A stretch of DNA of 64,000 nucleotides from an uncultured Victivallales bacterium (GTDB taxonomy: Bacteria; Verrucomicrobiota; Lentisphaeria; Victivallales; UBA1829): assembly GCA_934661375.1 (NCBI GenBank), contig CAKUJH010000001.1, forward strand, positions 124,001 to 188,000, written 5' to 3'. The translations under genes and the position numbers were made by a program. Of the stretch, positions 49,996 through 58,011 are shown one piece after another. Below the pieces are notes generated by a model, which was not told the origin of the DNA, did no database searches, and saw only the letters and a list, made by a program, of their open reading frames with translations. Each line of letters begins with the position of its first letter. Position 1 is the first letter of the stretch.

Positions 49996-52273
49996 AATTT
50001 TTTCTCTGGAAGATCTTGTGGAGCAGTTTCTGGAACGCTGCCGTGCCGGAGAAAACCTGGATGTGGACAGTTTTGCCGGAGAGCATCCCGCTTACGCTGC
50101 GGAACTGCGCCGGCTTCTGCCGCTGATGAGGGATATGGAAGCCATACGGAACAATGCTGCCCGGAAAACAGAAGTAAAACAGTCTGTCAACCTGAATCTT
50201 CCGGACCCGGATTATCGTCTGATCCGGAAAATCGGCAGCGGAGGCATGGGAACAGTTTTTGAAGCATTGCAGATTTCATTGAATCGGAAAGTCGCAGTGA
50301 AGCTGCTTTCCTCTCAACTGCTGAAAGATGCGCAACAGCGCAGTCTTTTTGAGAATGAAGCAAAAGTAATTGCGATGCTTCATCATCCGAATATCGTTAA
50401 AATTCTCAGTGCAGGCTGCGGACCGGAGAGCTGTTATTACGCCATGGAGCTGGTCGAAGGAAAAGGTCTTGACCAATGTCATTTTACGGATATGCGCGAA
50501 CTGGCGCGAATTGGTCTGCAAACGGCTCAGGCTCTTGCATATGCGCACCGCTGCGGCATTATGCACCGGGATATAAAGCCCGCCAATCTTCTGTTGGATT
50601 CAGCGGGTGAAGTGCATGTCAGCGACTTCGGTCTGGCTTTTGTTCTGCACGGCGGACATGAATTCGTGGAAAAAAATGGTTTCCGGAGCGGAACTCTCCG
50701 GTATATGGCACCGGAACGTCTCGCACATGGAATCAATACTTTTTCCTCGGACCAGTATTCTTTCGGAGCAGCTTTTTATGAACTTGCCGCCGGAACTCCT
50801 TTTCTGCAGGCGGATTCCAAAGAGCAGATGATGCAGAAAATCTGTGGGGAACCGGTTCCTCCACTGAAGATTTCCGAACCGGATCTTGCCGCCATCATCA
50901 ATAAAAGTGTCAGCTATCATCCGGAAGACCGTTACCGGAACATGGATGAACTGGCGGAAGATTTACAGCATTTTCTGAATCACGAACCGGTTGCCGCTGC
51001 GGAACCCTCGCCAGTCCGCCGGCTGATTCTGTGGTCCCGGCGGAATCCGGCAGTTGCCGCATTGTCCGCCGCCGCCGTATGCTGTGCCGCTGCTTTTGTC
51101 ATAGCTCTTGCAATCGGATATATTCAGACAAGCAATGCTTTGAAACTGGCAAAACGCAATGCCTCGGTTGCCGATACAGCACTGTCGCGGATTTTTACCC
51201 GGATATCCGAACAGCCGCCGTCGCAGAAAAATACCAGTATGCTTTCGGAACTACTTCCGTATTATCAGCTGATCGCCGGTACAGCCGGGCTTTCCGATGA
51301 AAAAATCTGCGAAGCCAATTTCATTCTTGGAGAATGTTCCATGCGTGCCGGCAGTTATTCGCTTGCGGAAAAAGCATTCCGCAACATGATGAAATACCGG
51401 AATGATCCGTTTCCCGTGAATCGCCTTGCCGATTCTCTGATGAAACAAGGAAAAAAGAATGAGGCGGCCGCACTTTATCGCGCTGTTGCGGAACGGAATG
51501 CTCATTCAGACCGTCCGGCAGACCGTTATGAAGCGGTTCGCGCTCTGCTGGCTCTGTCCGATTCTCCGGAAAGTGTGGAGCGTACCAGAGCCTTCAGCAT
51601 TCTGGAAGAATTGCTCCTGCAGCATCCGGATAATCCGGAATACCGTTTTCAGTATGCCTGCCTGTTGGGCGGCAATCCGCGCTTATTCCGTTCCTTGCGG
51701 ATTCCGGGAGTGGAACCGAACGCGATTGTTCTGCTGCTTCAGCTCGCGGAAAAGTACCCGGACAATCCGGAATACGGAACGGCTCTGCTGGAACTGATGC
51801 TGCGGAAATCCCGGTATGTACGTTCTTTTCAGGAAAAAGACCGGCAGGGGCTTGTCCAGACTGTGAATCTGTCGGAACGTCTGCTTGGCCGTTGGCCGAA
51901 TGACCCGCAGATTGTGTCTGCCGCCGTTCGTCTGCATCAGTGCTACATAGAATTTCTGCGCCGGCGCGGCGAGAATGCTGCCGCACGGAAGGAGACGGAA
52001 CGTCTGCTCAGTATTCTGGAAATTCTGTTTTATCATCCAGATATATCCGATACAGTTAAGGAAAATCTTTTCCGTTTGCAGCTGCAGCGGCTGAAATTGC
52101 TTTTGCATGACGGCAGAAAAGAGGATGCCGCAGTTCTTCAGGAAAAAATTACCAGGGAACTGGAACAGTATCACGGTGAACAGCTGCCGGAATTCAGGCG
52201 TTTGCTGGAAGAAAGCGGAAATATTTCTGCCGGGGAGATTCCCCGTCGTCCGGCACGGCGGACCATCAGATAA
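49988..52273 (+). CDS. Membrane Ser/Thr protein kinase with C-terminal repeat domain
   Basis: The 761-aa protein starts with the PVC-type N-terminal helix block (EDLVEQFLERCRAGENLDV). The kinase domain (about 76-330) is complete: GSGGMGTVFEA loop, Lys105 in VAVKLL, HRDIKPANLLL (193-200), SDFGLA (DFG 213-215) and APERLA. A transmembrane helix spans about 355-378. The C-terminal ~380 residues are helical TPR-like repeats (FILGECSMRAGSYSLAEKAF, NPEYRFQYACLLGG), probably a periplasmic sensor. It is coupled to the ECF sigma gene. Likely targets are the sigma factor or the nearby FHA proteins' partners. Confidence 0.93.
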   Translation: MNEIFSLEDLVEQFLERCRAGENLDVDSFAGEHPAYAAELRRLLPLMRDMEAIRNNAARKTEVKQSVNLNLPDPDYRLIRKIGSGGMGTVFEALQISLNRKVAVKLLSSQLLKDAQQRSLFENEAKVIAMLHHPNIVKILSAGCGPESCYYAMELVEGKGLDQCHFTDMRELARIGLQTAQALAYAHRCGIMHRDIKPANLLLDSAGEVHVSDFGLAFVLHGGHEFVEKNGFRSGTLRYMAPERLAHGINTFSSDQYSFGAAFYELAAGTPFLQADSKEQMMQKICGEPVPPLKISEPDLAAIINKSVSYHPEDRYRNMDELAEDLQHFLNHEPVAAAEPSPVRRLILWSRRNPAVAALSAAAVCCAAAFVIALAIGYIQTSNALKLAKRNASVADTALSRIFTRISEQPPSQKNTSMLSELLPYYQLIAGTAGLSDEKICEANFILGECSMRAGSYSLAEKAFRNMMKYRNDPFPVNRLADSLMKQGKKNEAAALYRAVAERNAHSDRPADRYEAVRALLALSDSPESVERTRAFSILEELLLQHPDNPEYRFQYACLLGGNPRLFRSLRIPGVEPNAIVLLLQLAEKYPDNPEYGTALLELMLRKSRYVRSFQEKDRQGLVQTVNLSERLLGRWPNDPQIVSAAVRLHQCYIEFLRRRGENAAARKETERLLSILEILFYHPDISDTVKENLFRLQLQRLKLLLHDGRKEDAAVLQEKITRELEQYHGEQLPEFRRLLEESGNISAGEIPRRPARRTIR

Positions 52274-52290
52274 AAAAGGAGTTGCAGGAA

Positions 52291-53037
52291 ATGAAAATAC
52301 TGGTTCTGTTTTTGCTGGGAAGTTTGTTTTTTTCTGCATTTGCCCATAACCGCCGAGCAGAGAATCTTTCCATGGAAAAAAGTATTCACCGGGAATTTTT
52401 TCAGGGAAGAAACGGCGGAATTTCTTATTGCCGACTGGATGAGAATATGGATTTACCCGGAACACCATATCTGGTGCTTGTTCTTCATGGAAGAAGCGGT
52501 TCGGGTGATGACAATTCCCGGCAGCTGTCTTCTCCGGTGATTCAGCCTTTGCTGGATTTTGTCCGTTCCAGCCGGATGAAAACCGTAATCCTGGTTCCGC
52601 AGTGTCCGTCCAGCCGAGACTGGCTGCGCGGAGGCTCCAGTTCCATGTTGTCCATTGCATTTGAACTTGCGGAACAGATTTGCCGCAAATACCGGATTCC
52701 CCCGGCGAAAAGATTCATCACCGGTGTATCTATGGGCGGTGGCGCATGTTATGCTCTGATGGCGGAACATCCGGGATTTTTCTCTCGTGCAATGATTGTC
52801 AGTGCGGGCGGACGTCCGGAAACAGCCTCCCGGATGCGTGGATATTTCTATCTGATACACGGAACGGCGGACCGTTTGATTCCAGTGGAACGGGTGGAAC
52901 GAATGGTTTCGGCATTGCGCCGGAATCAGAATTGCCGGGTGCAGCTGAAACTTCTGCGCGGAAAAGGTCATGCAGACGGAGCAGATGCCGCCTGTACATC
53001 TGAAAGTCTGAAATGGCTTTTTGACATTGCCCGTTGA
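52291..53037 (+). CDS. Secreted alpha/beta-hydrolase (feruloyl-esterase/PHB-depolymerase-like)
   Basis: AAGGAG is 9 bp before the ATG; 248 aa with a signal peptide (MKILVLFLLGSLFFSAFA). The triad is visible: nucleophile Ser in GVSMGGGACYAL, Asp in HGTADRLIPVE and His in GKGHADG, with the oxyanion region VLVLHGRSGSGDD. The pattern matches prolyl-oligopeptidase-type or LpqC-like esterases that act on plant or polymer esters. It is 17 bp after the kinase gene and probably co-transcribed. Confidence 0.85.
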   Translation: MKILVLFLLGSLFFSAFAHNRRAENLSMEKSIHREFFQGRNGGISYCRLDENMDLPGTPYLVLVLHGRSGSGDDNSRQLSSPVIQPLLDFVRSSRMKTVILVPQCPSSRDWLRGGSSSMLSIAFELAEQICRKYRIPPAKRFITGVSMGGGACYALMAEHPGFFSRAMIVSAGGRPETASRMRGYFYLIHGTADRLIPVERVERMVSALRRNQNCRVQLKLLRGKGHADGADAACTSESLKWLFDIAR

Positions 53038-53097
53038 AGCAAAAACGTGGCAGAAACGGCTGCTGAAAATTCCGGCAGTCGTTTCCGGAAGCAGTGA

Positions 53098-54146
53098 TTA
53101 TGGCAGCGGCACAATGGAAATATCATCGAACCATGCGGTTCCGGAAGCGAATGCCAGCTGCGGACGTACGGTGCATTCTTCCGGTTTCGCATTTGCCGGA
53201 ACCGTGAATTCGGCACTCTGTTTGAGCCATTCCGTCGTATTCTGCACTCCGTTGACCGGGATGAAGTAATTCCGTCCGACCCAGATCTGAACGCGGGCGC
53301 CTCCGTCGGGATGTTCAGTAACCACCCCCTGCGTTTTTACAAAATATGTGAGTTTGTAACGTTTTCCGGGAATCAATCCGGGCAGTCTCTGCCAGGCTCC
53401 GGCAAGCGGCTGTTTCAGAGAAACTTTTTTCCGGGTCAAACGCAAACTCCCCGGAGTGCGGAATCCATGGTTTGCGTCACGGACGGCGGAAAAATCCGCA
53501 GAACGGTTCGATTTCCAATCCGGCAGATCTGCACGGGCAAAATCGCCTCCCCGGATCAGATTTCCGGCTTCCTTTTCCGGCGGACTCAACCGAAAACGGG
53601 CAAAACCGGATATATCGCAGAATCCGCTCTGCGGAGTCAGAAAGGGAGAAACACTGTAATATTCCGGTGTTCCGCCAAGATACCGGGATCTGCTGAAGTT
53701 GGCGGTCATGCCGTTTTCTCCGACTGGACCGAGAAGCGTTTGCGGAATGCGGATTTGCGCTTCCCAATATCCGGCATGGCGGCGCGTACGGACGGAAATC
53801 GTGCAATTCCGAGTGATATTCTCGGACTGTCCGTTGTCTTTCCGCAATACCGTATAATTGCCGGAAGCATTGACCAGGATCTGGAAAAAACTCTGACGGT
53901 CGCCGGCGGCATTGATGAAAATTTCGACATCGTCATCCTGCCAGATTTTTTCATCTCCGTTTTTCCGATGATAGTGCGGCAGCTGTTTCATTTCAGGTTC
54001 CATACAGATGAATTCTGCATGAAACTCCTGCGGGTCAAGAGAAACGGAAACAGTGGTTTTCACCGGTTCGGCGATCTCCCGGAACACTGGTTTCAGCGGC
54101 AGCTTCTGCGGCAGGACGTTTACAACCAATCTGGAAAACTTGCCTC
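53098..54146 (-). pseudogene. CBM9/DOMON-like protein gene truncated by an insertion element
   Basis: An open frame of 343 codons (ATG at 54129) carries a CBM9-like domain: residues 35-190 with DQDDVEIFIN-like IWQDDDVEIFIN, GYWEAQIRIPQTLLG and a family Trp/Arg pattern. The C-terminal half is a second beta-sandwich (LIRGGDFARADLPDWKSNRS, LPGLIPGKRYKLTYFVKTQG, GTAWFDDISIVPLP). Codons continue in frame upstream (GKFSRLVV) to the insertion at 54147. A signal peptide and any N-terminal domain are missing, so the product is probably not made or not exported. Confidence 0.65.
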
Positions 54147-55363
54147 TAGTGTCCAGTCAAATTTGAAAAGATGGATATAGGCGATGCAATTTTACTCGTG
54201 CATCCGCTGTTGAAAACTGCCAATTGATGGTTTTTGTTTTCTCGTTTCGTTCCTTCTCCCATGCATTCACCATGTTTTTCATTTCTTCTATGGATGCGAT
54301 TCGCTTTTTCAGGCATTGAGCCGATACTACATTGAGTTCAATTTCTGCCATATTGAGCCACGAACCATGCTTTGGGGTGTAAACGAGCTCGAATTTATCC
54401 ATCAAAGCCTTGGCTTTTTCTGGCGGAAATGTTTCGTACCATGATGCCGGCTTATGTGTGTTGAGATTATCTTCAATCAAAATAATCTTTTCGGCGTTCG
54501 GGTATGCCGAGGCTATTTTCTCGGTAAACATCGCTCAATCCCTTGCTGTCTTTGTTTGCGTTACATCCGCCATTCTCCATCCTCGCAGCGGTTCGCTTGC
54601 CAATAAGACATTGCATGTTCCCATGCGGCGATACTCATAGTCTACCCGTTGGGACCGCCCCGGACGCATGGGTTGTATTTCCCGTACCTCTTCAAGCAAC
54701 TGACGTGGCATTTCGTCGTAACAAACGACCGGAAATTTTTCATCATCAGGTCGCTTATAAATATCAAGAACACGTTCCATATCTGTGACAAACGCCGCAC
54801 TTTTCTGCGGAGAAATCACCCATTGTTCCTTTTGCCATGGTTTAAGTTCGTTTTTTTTAGAACCTGCCGCACTGTTTCATGCGATACGGATTCAACATAT
54901 TCCAGTTCCACCATTTTATCAGCCAGCAAGCGCAAACTCCACTGTGAATGCCCCTCTGGCGGTTCCCCGCAACTCAAGGCTATCAAATGCGCTTCAAAAT
55001 CACCGTCTGTTTGCTTGGAACGTCCTCCGCCATGCGGCAGATTGAACACGCCGGACATTCCGTTTTCAAAGAAGCGCTTACGAACTCGATGCACACGCAA
55101 TTTGCCGACTTTCAAGAACCCGCCGATAATCTCATCGGATTGCTTTTTCCCCTCGGATTCGTCACAATTAAGCAGTATCAACGCATCCAATACCTGGCGG
55201 GCATTGCGCTTTCCGCTCGACACCATCTGGTTCAGTTCCCGCTTCTCATCGTCCGTTAAACAAAAACGATATTTTGCATCCGCCATATCCAACCTCCATT
55301 AATGAATTTATTGGAAATTAAGATAACATAATTTCTTATCTTTTCAAATTTGACTGGACACTA
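54147..55363. mobile_element. IS630-type insertion sequence
   Basis: The element is bounded by perfect 24-bp inverted repeats, 54149-54172 and 55338-55361 (outer end GTGTCCAGTCAAATTTG). TA flanks both ends (54147-54148 and 55362-55363), the target duplication typical of the IS630/Tc1/mariner group. Internal length is 1213 bp. It lies between the truncated CBM9-like gene and a 122-bp inverted-repeat element. Confidence 0.92.
54157..55292 (-). pseudogene. IS630-family DDE transposase, interrupted
   Basis: Three frames on the minus strand make one transposase. The first (55292-54816) is the helix-turn-helix half (GKRNARQVLDALILLNCDES, MSGVFNLPHGGGRSK). A run of eight A (54855-54862) allows a -1 shift into NELKPWQKEQWVISPQK. 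The second frame holds VVCYDEMPRQLL (first Asp) and ends at an in-frame TGA (54535-54537) where the family would have a sense codon. The third holds LIEDNLNTHK (second Asp) and KHGSWLNMAEIEL (Glu). The frameshift could be programmed, but the TGA makes the copy probably inactive. Confidence 0.85.
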
Positions 55364-55485
55364 GACGCCACTGCCAAAAGTCTGCAGCTGGTAAAAACAA
55401 TAGTATTCCCATACATTGTTCACGCTCAAAACATAACTGCGTTTTTATGAAATTTCTCGATTTTCGGACTTTTGGCAGTCGCGTC
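55364..55485. repeat. 122-bp MITE-like inverted-repeat element
   Basis: GACGCCACTGCCAAAAGTC (55364-55382) and the reverse complement of GACTTTTGGCAGTCGCGTC (55467-55485) agree in 18 of 19 positions. The 84-bp interior is AT-rich and non-coding. It directly abuts the TA duplication of the IS630-type element. It looks like a small non-autonomous element or the collapsed remnant of an insertion sequence. Confidence 0.55.
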
Positions 55486-55531
55486 ACCAATGAAAAAACG
55501 GACAAAATTGCTGTTTTTTTTGAAAGATCAG

Positions 55532-55559
55532 TTGAAAAAATCTGAATCTGCATTATATT
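55532..55559 (+). promoter_or_regulatory. guaB: Promoter of guaB
   Basis: TTGAAA (55532-55537) and TATATT (55554-55559) are 16 bp apart, 67 bp before the ATG. Confidence 0.6.
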
Positions 55560-55626
55560 TCAATGGCAAATGAAACAAGAACCATTTGCCGCAGAATGCG
55601 GCCCATACCCGAAACGGAGACACAAA

Positions 55627-57126
55627 ATGGGCAACACGTATTTAGATCGTTTTATGGAAAAATTCGAGTTCGAAGGTCTTACTTTCGACGACATTTCAAT
55701 GCTCACCCAGTATGCAGATTTTCTGCCCGGTGAAACCGACATTTCCACCTCGTTTTCCAAAAACATCAAAATGAACATTCCGTTCGTCAGCGCGGCTATG
55801 GATACCGTCACGGAAAGCTCCATGGCGATTGCCATGGCAAAACTCGGCGGCATCGGTGTGATTCACAAAAACCTCAATCCCGTTCAGCAGGCTGACGAAG
55901 TCCGCAAAGTCAAACAGTATCTCAACGGTCTGATCCGCAATCCTGTCGTGTTCAACGAGAACACCACCGTTGAAGAAATGCTCAACGAAAAGAACGCCAA
56001 ACAGTACTCCTTTTCCGGTTTCCCGATTGTGGATTCCGATGGCAAGCTGGTCGGCATCATCACTTCGCGCGACATCAAGTTCCTGACCGACCGCCGCTGC
56101 AAAGTTTCCGACATCATGACCCGCAAAGTAGTTTCTGCTCCGACTTCCACGCAGATGGAAGAAGCCTACAACATCATGCGCGAACAGAAAGTCGGCAAAT
56201 TGCCGCTGGTGGATGAATCGGGGCATCTGACGGGACTTTACAGTTTTCAGGACGTATCCACACTGCTGACCAACATGGCTCCGGACTACAACCGCGACCC
56301 TGAACATCGTCTGCGCGTGGCGGCGGCGGTCAGCCCGTACGATGTGGAACGCGCGAATGCGCTGGTTGAAGCCGGAGTCGACGCGCTGGTCATTGACACC
56401 GCGCACGGTCATTCCAAAGGCGTGATCGAAACGCTGAAGCTGTTCAAGCGGGATTATCCGGAAGTCGACATTGTAGCCGGCAACATAGCCACCGGCGAAG
56501 CTGCGAAGGCTCTGCTGGACGCCGGAGCGGACGCCATCAAAGTCGGTATCGGTCCCGGCTCCATCTGCACGACCCGCGTGGTTGCCGGCGTCGGCACGCC
56601 GCAGGTTACTGCCGTTTATGAAGCGGTCAAGGCGATCAAAGGCGCAATACCGGTAATTGCCGACGGCGGCATCAAACAGTCCGGCGATGTGGCGAAAGCC
56701 CTTGCTGTCGGTGCAACTTCCGTGATGATGGGTTCGGTTCTCGCCGCCACGCTCGAAAGTCCGGGGGAAAAGATTATTCAGCACGGACGCCGTTTCGTGG
56801 TCTACCGCGGCATGGGCAGTCTGGAAGCCATGAAGAAGAACAAAGGCAGCCGTGAACGTTACGGTCAGGCGGATGTGGATGATTCCAAGAAACTGGTGCC
56901 GCAGGGAGTGGAAGGCATGGTTCCCTACCGCGGCTCCCTGTGGGAAGTCGTTTACCAGTTTGTCGGCGGTCTTCGCTATTCCCTCGGGTATTGCGGGGCG
57001 CGCGATCTGGAACAGCTCCGTGCAAAAGCAAAATTCATCCGGGTCAGCTCCTCCGCTCTGCGTGAAGCGCATCCGCATGACATTCTGATGCTCAAGGATG
57101 CCCCGAACTATACGCCCGAAGCCTGA
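55627..57126 (+). CDS. guaB: Inosine-5'-monophosphate dehydrogenase
   Basis: The start at 55627 (MGNTYLDRFMEKFEFEG) has GGAG 7 bp upstream; 499 aa. IMPDH features are LTFDDISML, PFVSAAMDTVTESSMAIAMA, two CBS domains (about 100-220; VSDIMTRKVVSAPTS), the catalytic loop GPGSICTTRVVAGVG (active Cys), IPVIADGGIKQSGD and YRGMGSLEAM. It makes XMP for guanine nucleotide synthesis. It starts a plus-strand run with ispF downstream. Confidence 0.97.
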   Translation: MGNTYLDRFMEKFEFEGLTFDDISMLTQYADFLPGETDISTSFSKNIKMNIPFVSAAMDTVTESSMAIAMAKLGGIGVIHKNLNPVQQADEVRKVKQYLNGLIRNPVVFNENTTVEEMLNEKNAKQYSFSGFPIVDSDGKLVGIITSRDIKFLTDRRCKVSDIMTRKVVSAPTSTQMEEAYNIMREQKVGKLPLVDESGHLTGLYSFQDVSTLLTNMAPDYNRDPEHRLRVAAAVSPYDVERANALVEAGVDALVIDTAHGHSKGVIETLKLFKRDYPEVDIVAGNIATGEAAKALLDAGADAIKVGIGPGSICTTRVVAGVGTPQVTAVYEAVKAIKGAIPVIADGGIKQSGDVAKALAVGATSVMMGSVLAATLESPGEKIIQHGRRFVVYRGMGSLEAMKKNKGSRERYGQADVDDSKKLVPQGVEGMVPYRGSLWEVVYQFVGGLRYSLGYCGARDLEQLRAKAKFIRVSSSALREAHPHDILMLKDAPNYTPEA

Positions 57127-57162
57127 GCCGGCGGGTTCAACACTGCAACAGGGGGAACATGG

Positions 57163-57486
57163 ATGAGACTGCTCTTTTCTTTCTTCATGATTCCCGCTGT
57201 TGTCGCTGTGGTGATTACTGCCCTGGGCGGAATGCTGATTTATCTGGACGCAGAGGGCTTCCGCCCGGTGGAGAACACCCACAGTTTCTGGCCGAATCTG
57301 TATTTCTGTCTGCTGCATTTTTCCATGGCGGTCACCATGGGACTTTCCGTTCTTGTTTTCCTTTATTCCTGCTGTCTGGCTCTGTTCGGGTTTATTGTCA
57401 AGACCTGGTTCGGCGCATTGCTGGCAATCGCTTTTGCCGTTTTTTCCTTCCTGCTGGCAGGATATCTGCTGAATATCAATATTTAG
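57163..57486 (+). CDS. Small membrane protein, function unknown
   Basis: The 107-aa protein has three hydrophobic helices (PAVVAVVITALGGMLIYL, MAVTMGLSVLVFLYSCC, ALLAIAFAVFSFLLAGYL). AGGGGGAAC is upstream; a competing ATG 4 bp earlier opens a frame with no protein-like pattern. It sits between guaB and ispF, 12 bp before ispF. No family is recognised. Confidence 0.65.
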   Translation: MRLLFSFFMIPAVVAVVITALGGMLIYLDAEGFRPVENTHSFWPNLYFCLLHFSMAVTMGLSVLVFLYSCCLALFGFIVKTWFGALLAIAFAVFSFLLAGYLLNINI

Positions 57487-57498
57487 GAGTGCTGAAAT

Positions 57499-57978
57499 AT
57501 GGACATTCGGGTTGGTCAGGGGTGTGATACGCACCGTTTTGAATCCGGCAGAAAACTGATTCTCTGCGGAGTGGAAATTCCGTTTGAGAAAGGTCTGGCA
57601 GGACACAGTGACGCCGATGCGGCGGTTCATGCGCTGATTGACGCTCTGCTGGGTGCACTGGCTCTCGGCGACATCGGACATTTTTTCCCGGATACGGACG
57701 CGGAATGGAAAGATGCCGACAGCATGGAGCTGCTGAAGAAAGTCCTGTCCGCTCCGGCTTTTTCCGCCTGGCGGATCGGCAATGCCGACTTGACGGTCAT
57801 TACCCAGAAACCGAAACTTGCTCCGTATATGGCGCAGATGCGCTCCCGTCTGGCGGAGGCTCTGCACATTCCCGTTGACCGGGTTTCCGTCAAAGCGAAA
57901 ACCAATGAAGGCATGGGGTTTGTCGGCCGGCTGGAAGGTCTGGAAGCCCAGGCGGTTGTTCTGCTGATGAAAGATTGA
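57499..57978 (+). CDS. ispF: 2-C-methyl-D-erythritol 2,4-cyclodiphosphate synthase
   Basis: The 159-aa protein has all IspF motifs: VGQGCDTHRF (metal Asp and His), GLAGHSDADAAVHALIDALLGALALGDIGHFFPDTD, LTVITQKPKLAPY and VKAKTNEGMGFVGR. It works in the non-mevalonate isoprenoid pathway that feeds UppS. Length is exact for the family. AGGAGTGCTGAAAT precedes the start. Confidence 0.96.
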   Translation: MDIRVGQGCDTHRFESGRKLILCGVEIPFEKGLAGHSDADAAVHALIDALLGALALGDIGHFFPDTDAEWKDADSMELLKKVLSAPAFSAWRIGNADLTVITQKPKLAPYMAQMRSRLAEALHIPVDRVSVKAKTNEGMGFVGRLEGLEAQAVVLLMKD

Positions 57979-58011
57979 TTTTCCTGAAATAAAACAAAGA
58001 AAGGGTCAAGT

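Noticed and set aside
55696..57867. 723-aa open frame on the minus strand
   Set aside because: It is the complement of guaB, the small membrane gene and ispF; the length comes from the base composition of guaB.
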